From: UBA4055 sp964648295
Lineage (GTDB): Bacteria; UBA4055
DNA: 64,000 nucleotides
Assembly: GCA_964648295.1 (NCBI GenBank)
Contig: CAZYNH010000011.1
Location: forward strand, 21,799-85,798
Reading direction: 5' to 3'
The notes beneath the pieces were generated by a model. It did not search any database, was not told the origin of the DNA, and was given only the letters and a program-made list of their open reading frames with translations. Shown here piece after piece: positions 7,895 to 17,138 of this stretch. Both the position numbers and the translations under genes were made by a program. Within the stretch, counting starts at the first letter, position 1; each line of letters opens with the position of its first letter.

Positions 7895-9399
7895 GAATTC
7901 ACTCTGCTCCTGCACATTTCTTCAACCATCCTGAAATTAACTTTACCGTTTCCCATTAATGGCAATTCTTCAAAATAAACGAATTTCTTGGGAACTGCAA
8001 TAGGCGGCAGAATGGAACTTAGAGCTTTCTTTATATCCGTATCTTCAACTTTCTTTGTAACCGCCACAATTATGTCGGCGCCTTTACTTAAATGAGGTAT
8101 CTCGACTGCACAGCACTGATACTCTTCGCCTATATAATTCTCGACAGCGTTTTCGACAGATGACAGAGAGACCATCTCCCCTCCGATCTTTACGAATCTT
8201 TTCAGCCTTCCCCTGTGCCACAGAAAACCGTCTTCATCAACTTTTCCTATGTCCCCGGTATCGTACCATCCCCCCCTGTGAATACGTAGAGATGTTTCTT
8301 CCATATCCATAAAGTAACCCTTCATCACGAGCCTGCCTTTAACATATATCTTACCTTCCTGTCCTATGGGAAGTTCCTGCTCTGTATCAATATCAATAAT
8401 TTTCACTTCAACATCAGGAAGAGGGGTACCTATGCTGCCGAATCTGTTTCTATCATGAGTATTTACGGAAATAACCGGGCTTGTCTCAGTCGTTCCATAT
8501 CCCTCAAGTACTTCCAAACCATGCTTCTCCGAATAACTGTCTCTAATACTTTTAGTCATCTTATCACCTCCGGACATTATGATCCTTAAAGACTTCAATC
8601 CGCCCGGTTCAGATTTCTGGCAGTAACCTCTTAAAAAAGTCGGTGTTGCAGTAATGATAGTGTCCTTATTTTTTCTTATTCCGTCAGCTACTGACTGATA
8701 CTCAAGCGGGTTAGGAAAGGTATTAACACAGGAACCTGACAGCAGCGGCATAAAAAATGATGTTGTAAGACCGTAGATATGGAACAACGGAAGAACACCC
8801 GCAAATATATCTTCAGGACCGAAAACAAAGACATGGCAGAGAGACTCGATGTTCGACATTATATTGTCGTGGCTCAGCATCACAGCCCGCGGTTCCTTCT
8901 CACTTCCTGTAGTGAACAGAATAACAGCTATATCGTCAGATGTTTTGTCTGCGATAAAACGGTAAGGAAGGCAGCTTTTCAAAAATGCTGTTAATTTACT
9001 AAAAAATGTCAATGATTCAGAAATATCCTCTACAAATATAAACCCTTTGTCCTGCTTCACTCCCAGTCTTTCGCAGAGTTTCCTTGATGTTATTATCGTT
9101 TTGAACCCGCACTTGTTTCTCGCGTACCTGATATTATTTTCGGCACCTGTCGAGTAATTTATCATAACCGGAACTTTTCCTGTTATCATTACTCCCAGCA
9201 GGCTGATGAAAGCCCCGCCGGACATTGGAAGCATTATTCCTATAAAATCCTCGTCTTTCCTACTGATGATATCCGAAAATAAAAAAGCCGCTGTAATCAG
9301 CTTGCGATATGTATAATTTTTGCCTGAAAAACTGTCTATAACAGCCGTCCTTCCGCCGTATTTTTTTGCGGCCCTAATTATTTCGGCGTGAAGACTCAT
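7891..9399 (-). CDS. AMP-forming acyl ligase (Aas-like acyl-ACP/acyl-CoA synthetase domain)
   Basis: The 502-residue protein is an ANL-family adenylating enzyme. The phosphate-loop motif is LFTTGSEKEPRAV (161-173), followed by LPLFHIYGLT, EGYGTTETSP, WYDTGDIG and the C-terminal GNGKVN catalytic lysine. It resembles the ligase half of Aas, which activates fatty acids to reacylate lysophospholipids, more than typical acyl-CoA synthetases. The usual lysine of the P-loop (PKG) is arginine-alanine here. No acyltransferase domain is fused to it. Its start overlaps the heptose adenylyltransferase gene by 4 bases (ATGA), so the genes are translationally coupled. Confidence 0.83.
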   Translation of the reverse strand: MSLHAEIIRAAKKYGGRTAVIDSFSGKNYTYRKLITAAFLFSDIISRKDEDFIGIMLPMSGGAFISLLGVMITGKVPVMINYSTGAENNIRYARNKCGFKTIITSRKLCERLGVKQDKGFIFVEDISESLTFFSKLTAFLKSCLPYRFIADKTSDDIAVILFTTGSEKEPRAVMLSHDNIMSNIESLCHVFVFGPEDIFAGVLPLFHIYGLTTSFFMPLLSGSCVNTFPNPLEYQSVADGIRKNKDTIITATPTFLRGYCQKSEPGGLKSLRIIMSGGDKMTKSIRDSYSEKHGLEVLEGYGTTETSPVISVNTHDRNRFGSIGTPLPDVEVKIIDIDTEQELPIGQEGKIYVKGRLVMKGYFMDMEETSLRIHRGGWYDTGDIGKVDEDGFLWHRGRLKRFVKIGGEMVSLSSVENAVENYIGEEYQCCAVEIPHLSKGADIIVAVTKKVEDTDIKKALSSILPPIAVPKKFVYFEELPLMGNGKVNFRMVEEMCRSRVNS

Positions 9400-9893
9400 T
9401 TCATATTCCTGATCTTACTGAGAGTCAGAGTGGTGGACTTTGCCGGAATAAGGTCTATAACTGTTACCCTGCCTCCGTTTTTTCTTACTATATCTGAACC
9501 GACAATATATTTTTTATCGCTTGTATCAGTGACCTCGGGATCATAGTCGCCGCCTTTTACCAGATAATCAGGAATAATCATACTGATTAGTTCTAAAGGA
9601 GTATCATCGTCAAATATGACGGTATAATCAACAGCCTTAAGTGAATCTATCAGGTATGCCCTGTCGCTTTCGCAGTTCACTGGCCTTCCCTCACCTTTCA
9701 GCTTCTTAACCGACCTGTCGCTGTTTACGCCGACTATAAGAATATCGCCCATATTTCTTGATCTGTTCAGATATTCTGCATGCCCCCTGTGCAGTATATC
9801 GAACACTCCGTTGGTAAATACTATTTTTTTGCCTTCCCTACGGATCTTATTCAGTTCATCTTCAATTTGACCGGCAGTAATAAGTATCATCAT
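9396..9893 (-). CDS. rfaE2: D-glycero-beta-D-manno-heptose 1-phosphate adenylyltransferase
   Basis: The 165-residue protein is a nucleotidyltransferase with TNGVFDILHRGH (27-38), whose HxGH is the nucleotide-binding signature, and a late ISMIIPDYLVKGGDY segment typical of the HldE C-terminal domain. It makes ADP-heptose for the LPS core. In many proteobacteria it is fused to the kinase; here kinase and adenylyltransferase are separate adjacent genes overlapping by 4 bases, in the order of the fused protein. Confidence 0.92.
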   Translation of the reverse strand: MMILITAGQIEDELNKIRREGKKIVFTNGVFDILHRGHAEYLNRSRNMGDILIVGVNSDRSVKKLKGEGRPVNCESDRAYLIDSLKAVDYTVIFDDDTPLELISMIIPDYLVKGGDYDPEVTDTSDKKYIVGSDIVRKNGGRVTVIDLIPAKSTTLTLSKIRNMK

Positions 9894-10903
9894 TTCCCCT
9901 CTTTTGTGACAATACCCGCTTCGGTCAGCCTGTTTTTAAGCAGAAGAGGGTCAACAGGGATAATGTTTACATCCTCTACGACTATCGAGGCGGCATAATT
10001 AGCTATTGTACATGCTGCTTCAAAACTTGCGCCGGCGCACATGAATGCCACAAGGGCCGAGATAACCGTGTCACCCGCTCCAGACACATTGGCTATCTTG
10101 GCGGACCTGGCAGGTATTATAGTCATTATTGCATTGCTGTTAAAGGCTGCCACCCCTCTCTCGCTTAATGTGATCATGAGATTTTTTAACTCAAGTCTTT
10201 CCATCAGATCTATTCCGGCTTTTTCAATTTCACTCTCAGTCTGTATCTTTCTTTTGAGTATTTCTCCCGCTTCTCTCAAGTTAGGTTTGAAAACACTCGC
10301 GCCTTTATAATTTGATATATTTTTTATTTTGGGATCCACGGCTGTGAATATTTTTTTGTCGGATGAAATTTTCATAATGTTTTTTATTACATTCTGCGTC
10401 AGAACTCCCTTGTTATAATCCTGAAATATTACCGCATCAAGATTATCAGATATACTGTCAAAATACGATACGAGTTTTTTCTCGATACTCTTCCCTACAG
10501 GCTCTGTACTTTCTTTATCGAACCTTACGACATGCTGGTTTAAAGCAAGAATTCTTGTCTTGACGGTAGTCGGCCTTATTTTATCCACAATTATATTTCC
10601 CGTATTCATTCCGCTGTTTTTAAATATGTCGATGAAGTAAGATCCGCTCATGTCATTTCCTATAACTCCCAGAGAATACGGAACAGCTCCGAGCGATTTT
10701 AAATTAAGGCTGACATTCGCCGCACCCCCGGGTTTCATTTCCTCACCCGTAACATTTACTACCGGAACAGGCGCTTCGGGTGATATTCTTTCAGTTCTGC
10801 CCCAATAGTAAACATCAAGCATCACATCGCCTATAACGGCGATATTTAATTTTTTAATATTTTTCTCAAGTTGTTCGTATTCGCTGCAGTTTATCTTTAC
10901 CAT
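9890..10903 (-). CDS. rfaE1: D-glycero-beta-D-manno-heptose 7-phosphate kinase
   Basis: The 337-residue protein is a PfkB-family sugar kinase. It has the substrate-binding GGAANVSLNL segment near residue 60, DPKIKN in the middle and the anion-hole signature VSGAGDTVISALV near residue 275, whose aspartate is the catalytic base. These match the HldE N-terminal domain. It phosphorylates heptose 7-phosphate at C1 for ADP-heptose synthesis. It overlaps rfaE2 downstream by 4 bases and the HAD phosphatase upstream by 7 bases. Confidence 0.92.
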   Translation of the reverse strand: MVKINCSEYEQLEKNIKKLNIAVIGDVMLDVYYWGRTERISPEAPVPVVNVTGEEMKPGGAANVSLNLKSLGAVPYSLGVIGNDMSGSYFIDIFKNSGMNTGNIIVDKIRPTTVKTRILALNQHVVRFDKESTEPVGKSIEKKLVSYFDSISDNLDAVIFQDYNKGVLTQNVIKNIMKISSDKKIFTAVDPKIKNISNYKGASVFKPNLREAGEILKRKIQTESEIEKAGIDLMERLELKNLMITLSERGVAAFNSNAIMTIIPARSAKIANVSGAGDTVISALVAFMCAGASFEAACTIANYAASIVVEDVNIIPVDPLLLKNRLTEAGIVTKEGK

Positions 10904-11517
10904 GGCGTTTTTCCTTTTCTGATATTACCGCTTTTATCCACAAAATAAAATTCCGAAGACATTTTAAACATTTCCTCGTCCCCTTTTGAGTTCCCGAATG
11001 AAATGATCTGTGATGACCGGTTATAGAATTCAGATCCTTTTATCCTGTTGACTTTCTCGAAATAATTGCAGTTCTTTCTTTTTAATCTTCCCGTAAGCCT
11101 GCCGTTAAATTTTTCCGTTTCTGTGCAGATACATCCGTCAAAACCGAATCTGTCAGCTACATATTCCATATATATGTCCGGAGATGCCGTGACCACCACT
11201 ATTCTGCATCCGAGTTCTTTAAAGTAAGAGATCTTCTTTTTAACTTTTGGAAAAACATGAAGCTGCCTGAAAAAAGCCGGAAGTTTAGCTTGTATACTGT
11301 TGAGGTCCATGTCTTTATATATCAGCTCATAGCTCCTTTTCTTTGCTTCGTCCCTGGTTATGAATTTAAAATAGTATTCAATAACAATAAAAACAAGGTC
11401 CGGCAGAGATCTCAGGAATTTTTTATAACCTGCGAAAAACAACAGAGACCTGAAATACGAATCGCCTTTAATAATTGTTCCGTCAAAATCAGTGAATACT
11501 ATCCTCTCGCCCAACAA
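10897..11517 (-). CDS. HAD-superfamily subfamily IB phosphatase
   Basis: The 206-residue protein has the HAD nucleophile motif FTDFDGT (D10, D12), a cap helical region, motif II VVTASPD, a motif III lysine in LKRKNC and motif IV SFGNSKGDEEMF. The fold is that of phosphoserine-phosphatase-like IB enzymes. The substrate is unknown. In this position, next to a CDP-alcohol phosphatidyltransferase and the heptose genes, a lipid-phosphate or heptose-bisphosphate substrate is possible. The start is TTG (11517 or 11514), with GGGGGAG just upstream; no suitable ATG exists. Confidence 0.8.
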   Translation of the reverse strand: MLGERIVFTDFDGTIIKGDSYFRSLLFFAGYKKFLRSLPDLVFIVIEYYFKFITRDEAKKRSYELIYKDMDLNSIQAKLPAFFRQLHVFPKVKKKISYFKELGCRIVVVTASPDIYMEYVADRFGFDGCICTETEKFNGRLTGRLKRKNCNYFEKVNRIKGSEFYNRSSQIISFGNSKGDEEMFKMSSEFYFVDKSGNIRKGKTPW

Positions 11518-11525
11518 ACTCCCCC

Positions 11526-13091
11526 TTATTTAACCTCGACAAATATTTTTTTATTTCTGCTGCCGTAGGATATTATATTGCCGTTTATAAGACTGATACC
11601 TTTAAGATCTCTGTCCGGAGCGGTAATTATTCTTTTTATCGCGCTCTGAATACCGCCTTTAAGTATCGCTTTTTCCGCGTCAACGCAATAGATAAGGTCT
11701 TTTCCGATCTTATTTGCTATCATGAAAATATTGCCGTCTTTTGAATGCAGGTTCTTGATGTATAACTCGCTTTTTATCTTAAAACTTGCCTGACTGATCA
11801 GATCTGCGGTTTCTTCGAGGTTCCTCACTGGGCAAAAATAAAGATGACCCGAGAATATATAATCATTAATTATCAGATAATTAACTGAATTGAATTTAAC
11901 AGCTCCGATTGTCGATGAGGAAGACAATCCGGTCGAATATTCGTTAGAAATCTCAATTTTTTTCGAGATCAACAGGCTGTCTCTGTCAATTTCGATCACC
12001 TTGTTCAGATTATCATCGATCAGATAAATATAACCGTCTATCTGTTCAATGTCTTTGATGTTCGTAATATGTTCCGGTAGATCACAATAAAAATCAGGAA
12101 CCTGATCATCATTAATGCTGTTATAGACATACAGCCTGGACAGGTCATTCTTTTTTGTTGCGGCGATAATTATCCTTTTTTCGGCGCTTGTAATTCCGGC
12201 AACTTTCAGCTTTTCAATTCTCTCAAGGCTGATTATATCGTATGATGACCATTTAACTGTCTCGGCATCGCTCTCGACCTTATTCCTGATCATGTCCAGA
12301 AAATAAGGCGAAATAAAGAACATCAGTACTATCATGCAAACACTGCACAGATAATTATATACTTTGCTGTGATTCGGATTGAGGCTGAAAAGATAGTCGA
12401 CCAGAGAATAGAGAGTAACGCTGATCACAGCGAATGAAATCATGAAAGTGATGAGGTAATTTATTTTAAAGTCGATACAAGCGAGTGAAAAAAGCATCAT
12501 TGCCAGAACGGCCATAAGAATAAGGATAAGCGCAAGCAGGCTGCCTCTTATTTTGAAAATATATACAACAAAAAGGTTCAGCACGATCCCGACAGCCAGA
12601 GAATAAAGAATAAATTCTGCCGACACGCTTCCGCCGTCCTGAACTGTGTTGATCATAAGCGCGTACATAAGAAGATACTGGCCTGCGAACTGAACTCCGC
12701 CTTTAAGTTTTCCTGAGAACCTGGCACCCATAACTGTCCCGGAAAAAGAAGCGAATATTCTGACATACGCAACTATGATATCCCTGAAGAAAAAGAAAAC
12801 TATGAACCATATAGGGAAAAGACCATGGTAAGCTAATGCGAAAAAATAAAAAAATCTTGAAATAGAATCAGAAAGAGGGTCGAGTATCTTACCCAGATCC
12901 GTAACAAGTTTGTCTCTCCTTGCAACATACCCGTCAATAATATCGGAAACTTCAGACAGGCTCATAATGATGTATGCCGCTATGAGAAGTTTTATGTTCC
13001 CGCTGAAAATCAGAAGCACACCGATAATCGTCAGAACGATCCTCGATATGGTTATTGCATTAACCTTATTGTAATACTTAGCATCCAACAT
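11526..13091 (-). CDS. CDP-alcohol phosphatidyltransferase with a C-terminal propeller-like extension
   Basis: Residues 1-180 are a CDP-alcohol phosphatidyltransferase with the complete signature D50..DG(53-54)..AR(57-58), eight residues, G67, D71 and D75, in a multi-helix membrane domain. It would transfer a phosphatidyl group from CDP-diacylglycerol to an alcohol, like PgsA. Three or four more membrane helices (about 185-265) follow, then about 250 soluble residues with repeating strands such as GYIYLIDDNLNKVIEID, suggestive of a beta-propeller (SdiA-regulated/NHL type). PgsA is normally under 200 residues, so this is an unusual architecture. The gene heads the tightly packed group ending at the lysine-dehydrogenase-like gene. 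Confidence 0.82.
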   Translation of the reverse strand: MLDAKYYNKVNAITISRIVLTIIGVLLIFSGNIKLLIAAYIIMSLSEVSDIIDGYVARRDKLVTDLGKILDPLSDSISRFFYFFALAYHGLFPIWFIVFFFFRDIIVAYVRIFASFSGTVMGARFSGKLKGGVQFAGQYLLMYALMINTVQDGGSVSAEFILYSLAVGIVLNLFVVYIFKIRGSLLALILILMAVLAMMLFSLACIDFKINYLITFMISFAVISVTLYSLVDYLFSLNPNHSKVYNYLCSVCMIVLMFFISPYFLDMIRNKVESDAETVKWSSYDIISLERIEKLKVAGITSAEKRIIIAATKKNDLSRLYVYNSINDDQVPDFYCDLPEHITNIKDIEQIDGYIYLIDDNLNKVIEIDRDSLLISKKIEISNEYSTGLSSSSTIGAVKFNSVNYLIINDYIFSGHLYFCPVRNLEETADLISQASFKIKSELYIKNLHSKDGNIFMIANKIGKDLIYCVDAEKAILKGGIQSAIKRIITAPDRDLKGISLINGNIISYGSRNKKIFVEVK

Positions 13092-13161
13092 GTCCGCCTT
13101 TTACAAAATATTAACCGTATAAAATATAAACATTTGTGTCCCGCTTGTCATTAACAAAATA

Positions 13162-14286
13162 TCATTTCAGAAAGTCCAGCAAATCAGATTCTATTTTTTC
13201 CCAGACAAGATGATCTGCCGCTTTTGAGCAATTCTTCCTCATAATATCATACCTGTTCCTGTTTTCCAGCAGGTCATTGATTTTCTCGGCAATTAGATCA
13301 GCGTTACTCGGATCCGTTACCTCGCCCGTTCCGTAACCTTTTACATATCTTGATATCTCGGGAAAATCCGAAGCTATCTGGGGTACCTGCGCCTGAATAA
13401 ACTCGAACATTTTATTCGGGGCAGAAAAATAATAGCTCTTCCCGCAGTTCCTGATCAGACAGAGACCAATATCGGCGCATATTGTATACCTGATCAGCTC
13501 ATCATGGGGGAACGGCCCTGTTATCCATACCCTGTGACCAATACCAAGATCAGAAGCTGTTCGGTCGAGTTTGTCCTTTTCAGAACCGCTCCCGATAAGC
13601 ACAAGAACCGCTTCGTTCTTCACTTTTGTAAATGCTTCTAATACAGTCTCCAGACCGTTGTTTATAAGAAAATGCCCCTGATAAAGGACGATCTTTTTTT
13701 CTTCAGGTATACCTGTAATTCTGTGAAGCAGTTTCCTGTCTGTCGGGATTTCTTTTTTTAAAGGCAGGTTGGTAAAGACCCCGACTTGATCAATTTTATA
13801 AATTCTCTCCAGCTCTTCTGCGATCGGTCCTGATACAGTAATCACGCGCTTTGCTGCTTTAATAAAAATCCTTTCGAAACTGATCCAGAAAAATCTGACA
13901 AAAGGCCTGTTTTCAGTTTGAGAATTTCCGTGCCAGAATTCATGAGCGTCATAAATATAATGAACTCTTTTTAACCTTGATGCTAAGTATACAGGCATCA
14001 ACGGGAATATATCATGAGAATATATAACCGAGCACTTCCTCTCTAACAGCAGAAAGAAAAGTCTCAACCAGAATATGATCATGTTCAGAGGCAAAGGTAA
14101 TTTTCTGAAAACTCTGATCCTGTAAGTACATATTCCTTCCCAGCCCTTGAGCTCGTCATTGCAGTATTTTATACCTATGACACTAACATCATAGCCGGAC
14201 TTGACGAACGACAATGCTACTTTATAACCTCTGTATTCATGGTGAAGAGTATCAAAAACCGCGAATATTATTTTTTCCCCGTTCAA
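13162..14286 (-). CDS. GT4-family glycosyltransferase
   Basis: The 374-residue protein has a GT-B fold. Its N-terminal domain contains IYSHDIFPLMPVYLA and IYDAHEFWHG, as in GT4 enzymes. The C-terminal donor domain has VLYQGHFLINNGLETVLEA, the LIGSGSEKD loop and the nucleotide-contact region NKMFEFIQAQVPQIAS. It transfers a sugar from an activated donor to an envelope glycan or lipid; substrate unknown. Its start overlaps the stop of the degenerate NlpC-like gene as ATGA. Confidence 0.85.
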   Translation of the reverse strand: MNGEKIIFAVFDTLHHEYRGYKVALSFVKSGYDVSVIGIKYCNDELKGWEGICTYRIRVFRKLPLPLNMIIFWLRLFFLLLERKCSVIYSHDIFPLMPVYLASRLKRVHYIYDAHEFWHGNSQTENRPFVRFFWISFERIFIKAAKRVITVSGPIAEELERIYKIDQVGVFTNLPLKKEIPTDRKLLHRITGIPEEKKIVLYQGHFLINNGLETVLEAFTKVKNEAVLVLIGSGSEKDKLDRTASDLGIGHRVWITGPFPHDELIRYTICADIGLCLIRNCGKSYYFSAPNKMFEFIQAQVPQIASDFPEISRYVKGYGTGEVTDPSNADLIAEKINDLLENRNRYDIMRKNCSKAADHLVWEKIESDLLDFLK

Positions 14287-15026
14287 TCCAGTATATCTCT
14301 GTTCGGCCTGTAAAAGCCTTTCAAATTTTCCTTCTTGAGCCAGTAATATTTTAACGCTTCATCGTCAGTTTTTAGAACACGGCTTTTTGAATCTGACGCG
14401 TATATAATTCTGAAATCCTCATTTGACACATAATCAGTGATCATGCCGAATGTTTTGTCCTTTAAAACTATCAGGTCACCGTTCCTTATTTCACTGCTCT
14501 TGACAGCAGAAACATTTTTAAGTATTTCCTCTGAATTCATGTATCCTTTGAACTTCATATTGTTCTCTACCGCCGAGTTTCTCCATATTGCGCATATCAG
14601 GTGAGAATTATCTGATGCTTTGTCTTTATCAGGATCTGCACCGAGTTTAAATTTCAACCCATCGTATTTTGATGCCCATTTTTTTACAGAGCGCGTAAAA
14701 TCCGTATCGAAGCCCGATGTGAATTCTTCGAACTGGGCGTTCATTTCGTCCCCGCCGTCAAAATAATCTCCGTCTATCCTATCCATTTCTTCATCATCCG
14801 CGGAAGGATCGAAAACAGGTTCTTTTTTTGGAACAGGTTCTTTTTCTTTAAGTTTTTCGATCTTCTTCGCAACTGTCTGTTTCTCGCCGGTTTCGTAAAA
14901 AACAAAATACCAGACCGCTGCTCCCGCTATTGAAAGTATTACCAGCGCGGTTATAAAATCGAACAGCCTTGCGAAGAATCCTCCGGAGCTTCTTGATCTT
15001 TTATTAGTTTTGCTTTTTTTTGCCAT
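14283..15026 (-). CDS. Membrane-anchored protein with a degenerate NlpC/P60-like domain
   Basis: The 247-residue product has a basic N-terminus (KKSKTNKRSR), one membrane helix at about 23-43, a charged linker and a C-terminal domain from about 110. That domain follows the NlpC/P60 layout: DNSHLICAIW (139-148) sits where active enzymes have DCSGLV, then GDLIVL (183-188) as in the GDLVFF strand, then FGMITDYV where HVGIY is expected, and IIYASDSKSRV as in the ihA..ggV strand. The catalytic Cys and His are replaced (Asn and Phe), so it is probably a non-catalytic peptidoglycan- or lipid-binding relative. The family call is my inference from motif order. The ATG at 15026 is preferred over GTG at 15032 because of AGGAAGG spacing. 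Confidence 0.6.
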   Translation of the reverse strand: MAKKSKTNKRSRSSGGFFARLFDFITALVILSIAGAAVWYFVFYETGEKQTVAKKIEKLKEKEPVPKKEPVFDPSADDEEMDRIDGDYFDGGDEMNAQFEEFTSGFDTDFTRSVKKWASKYDGLKFKLGADPDKDKASDNSHLICAIWRNSAVENNMKFKGYMNSEEILKNVSAVKSSEIRNGDLIVLKDKTFGMITDYVSNEDFRIIYASDSKSRVLKTDDEALKYYWLKKENLKGFYRPNRDILD

Positions 15027-15044
15027 GATCACCCTTCCTAAACA

Positions 15045-15608
15045 TTAAATAATAAATACAATCTGAAAACATCCTATTATAAACCCCAGAACTCCTCCGA
15101 AATATGTCACGTACCTAAGCTGTGTCCTTGTTACGCTGAGAATTATTTCTTCCAGTCTTTCAAGTGAAAATTTTTTAACTTTTCTTGAGACCGTTTCATG
15201 GATATCAAGCTCGTCTAAGACTGAAGGGAGTTCCCTGTCAAGCATTTCAATTACTTTATCCGATATCATTTTCTTTATGTCGGATGTTATAAATGAAGAA
15301 AGTATTCCGAACTGTCCGTACATATTATCCAGGGCCTGATATATTTTTATCCTGACTGATTCTTTTCTAAAAAGATCGTGAAGGGACTCATTTGTGAGAA
15401 GATGGTCGCCGACTGTATTCCCTATTTTATCTGCAAGCTTCGCGTGTTCCTTCGGTATAACACCCGGAGTGAAGGGAAGCCTGAACCCTAAAACAATTAC
15501 CGGGTTAAAAGGCCTGAAAAGCATTTTAATTGCAAGAAAGTTGGTGAAAAGCCCTATTGCGGCTCCCGTCAACGGTATAAGAATAAATTTTAAAATCTCA
15601 CCTTCCAA
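15045..15608 (-). CDS. DUF445 family membrane protein
   Basis: The 187-residue protein begins with a membrane helix and the family hallmark GLFTNFLAIKMLFRPFNP, followed by LPFTPGVIPK. It has a long amphipathic helical middle and a C-terminal membrane helix (YFGGVLGFIIGCFQIVFII). This is the YheB-like DUF445 family, widespread and of unknown function, usually longer (about 400 residues) in Bacillus but often near 200 in other phyla. It is packed between the NlpC-like gene and a methyltransferase. Confidence 0.82.
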   Translation of the reverse strand: MEGEILKFILIPLTGAAIGLFTNFLAIKMLFRPFNPVIVLGFRLPFTPGVIPKEHAKLADKIGNTVGDHLLTNESLHDLFRKESVRIKIYQALDNMYGQFGILSSFITSDIKKMISDKVIEMLDRELPSVLDELDIHETVSRKVKKFSLERLEEIILSVTRTQLRYVTYFGGVLGFIIGCFQIVFII

Positions 15609-15609
15609 A

Positions 15610-16347
15610 TTACACCTCTTTTATTTTTACAGCCACGGCCTGGTACCTGTCAAGTTTTTTATTTCTCGTCTGCTTCCGGCTCAGAAATGGCAGCAGTTTA
15701 ACTAATCTGAATCCGTTTTGTTTTAATAATTCTTTGATTTCAGTTGGAGAGTAACCTCTTTCATAATGAGTTTCGTCGAATGTAATAAATCTTCCGTCCT
15801 TCTCCCTGATAAAGAATTTCATTCTGCATTCCAGTATAAGAGTGTCCATATCGAATTCAGAATCGTATGAGATGAAGAAGTCATCTGTTTCCTCGATCTT
15901 CACGCCTTCCCATTCATGTATAAGCCCGTATACCGAATTAAAATCGAATAGAAGAATGCCATTATCATTAAGAGCCCTGTTCGAGCATTTGAAAAAGGAC
16001 GACAGGTCTTTCGGTTTTGTCAGGTAATTTACCGTATCGAATACGGAAATGATGTTATCGAATTTTTTCTTTGTTTTAAAATTCTTCATGTTCCCTGTCT
16101 TGAAATCAAAAGCCGGGAGTTTGTTTTTTGAAATACTTATCATCTCGCTGCTCAGATCGATCCCGGCAGGTATATACCCCAGCTGAGTAAAATAAACAAG
16201 TTCTTCGGATGTACCGCAGCCAAGATCCAGAACATCAGTTCTTTTACCTCCTGATGAAATTATCAGGTCATCCAGACAGTCGACAAGCTCCCTGTAGTCA
16301 AAAGGGCTCATTATCAGGTCGTAGTATTTTGCGATATTGTCGAACAT
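15610..16347 (-). CDS. Class I SAM-dependent methyltransferase
   Basis: The 245-residue protein has motif I VLDLGCGTSEEL near residue 40 and motif II GIDLSSEMIS. A DTVNYL motif and NDNGILLFDFNS (motif III-like) follow. These are the marks of a small-molecule class I methyltransferase; the substrate is unknown. Its start codon overlaps the suhB stop by one base (TAATG), indicating coupling. Confidence 0.85.
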   Translation of the reverse strand: MFDNIAKYYDLIMSPFDYRELVDCLDDLIISSGGKRTDVLDLGCGTSEELVYFTQLGYIPAGIDLSSEMISISKNKLPAFDFKTGNMKNFKTKKKFDNIISVFDTVNYLTKPKDLSSFFKCSNRALNDNGILLFDFNSVYGLIHEWEGVKIEETDDFFISYDSEFDMDTLILECRMKFFIREKDGRFITFDETHYERGYSPTEIKELLKQNGFRLVKLLPFLSRKQTRNKKLDRYQAVAVKIKEV

Positions 16348-17138
16348 TACTGCTCATCCTTAAGATTTTTATTAACGATTTTACTGAACCGGTCGTAAAT
16401 ATCCTTTCCTGAACATACAACACAGCCGTTATTAAGATAATTATCCCTACCTTTGAAATCAGCAATCCTGCCACCGACCTCTTCTATAATCACTGCTCCT
16501 GCGGCGATATCCCATACCGAAAGCCAACCTTCAAAAAAACCGTCGAATCTTCCGCAGGCAACATACGCTATATCGAGAGCCGCGCTGCCCATCCTGCGGA
16601 TACCCGAGCATGATCCCAGCATTTCTGACAGACATACGAAATATTTCTCTCTTTTTTCAGGCCTTCTGAAAGGCATTCCTGTAGCTATCAGACATGATCC
16701 GAGATCGCTGCCGGCAGAAACAGATATTTTATTTCCGTTCAGATAAGCTCCATGACCTTTGACCGCATGGAACATTTCGTTTTTGTAAGGATCATATATA
16801 ACTCCCGCTCTTACCTCGCCGCGGCTGAAATATGCTATTGAAACCGCGCTGTGCTTAAGGCCGTGAATAAAATTTGTAGTCCCGTCAAGCGGATCAACGA
16901 TCCACAGATCATCTTGCCGAACAAAATCCCGGTTATCCTCTTCAGCCAGGATATTATGCCCCGGAAACTCGGCCAGAATAATCTCTTTGATCTTATCCTG
17001 ACATCTCATGTCGGTCGCTGTCAAATAATCTGTGCGGGATTTCAATTTTATTCCTGAGGGAACTGATGACACAATAATATTCCCGGCTTCATGCGCGGCC
17101 GTTCTGGACACGTTTATTATTTTTTCCGGACTCACCAT
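16347..17138 (-). CDS. suhB: Inositol-1-monophosphatase family protein
   Basis: The 263-residue protein has the full metal-binding signature: AEED (E66, E67), WIVDPLDGTTNF (79-90, D82 and D85) and the C-terminal WDIAAGAVIIEEVGG. The length is typical of SuhB. It would dephosphorylate inositol monophosphate or a related sugar phosphate. In several bacteria SuhB also acts with the transcription antitermination complex, which cannot be judged here. Its location near a CDP-alcohol transferase makes an inositol-lipid link conceivable, but no inositol-phosphate synthase is in the window. Confidence 0.9.
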   Translation of the reverse strand: MVSPEKIINVSRTAAHEAGNIIVSSVPSGIKLKSRTDYLTATDMRCQDKIKEIILAEFPGHNILAEEDNRDFVRQDDLWIVDPLDGTTNFIHGLKHSAVSIAYFSRGEVRAGVIYDPYKNEMFHAVKGHGAYLNGNKISVSAGSDLGSCLIATGMPFRRPEKREKYFVCLSEMLGSCSGIRRMGSAALDIAYVACGRFDGFFEGWLSVWDIAAGAVIIEEVGGRIADFKGRDNYLNNGCVVCSGKDIYDRFSKIVNKNLKDEQ

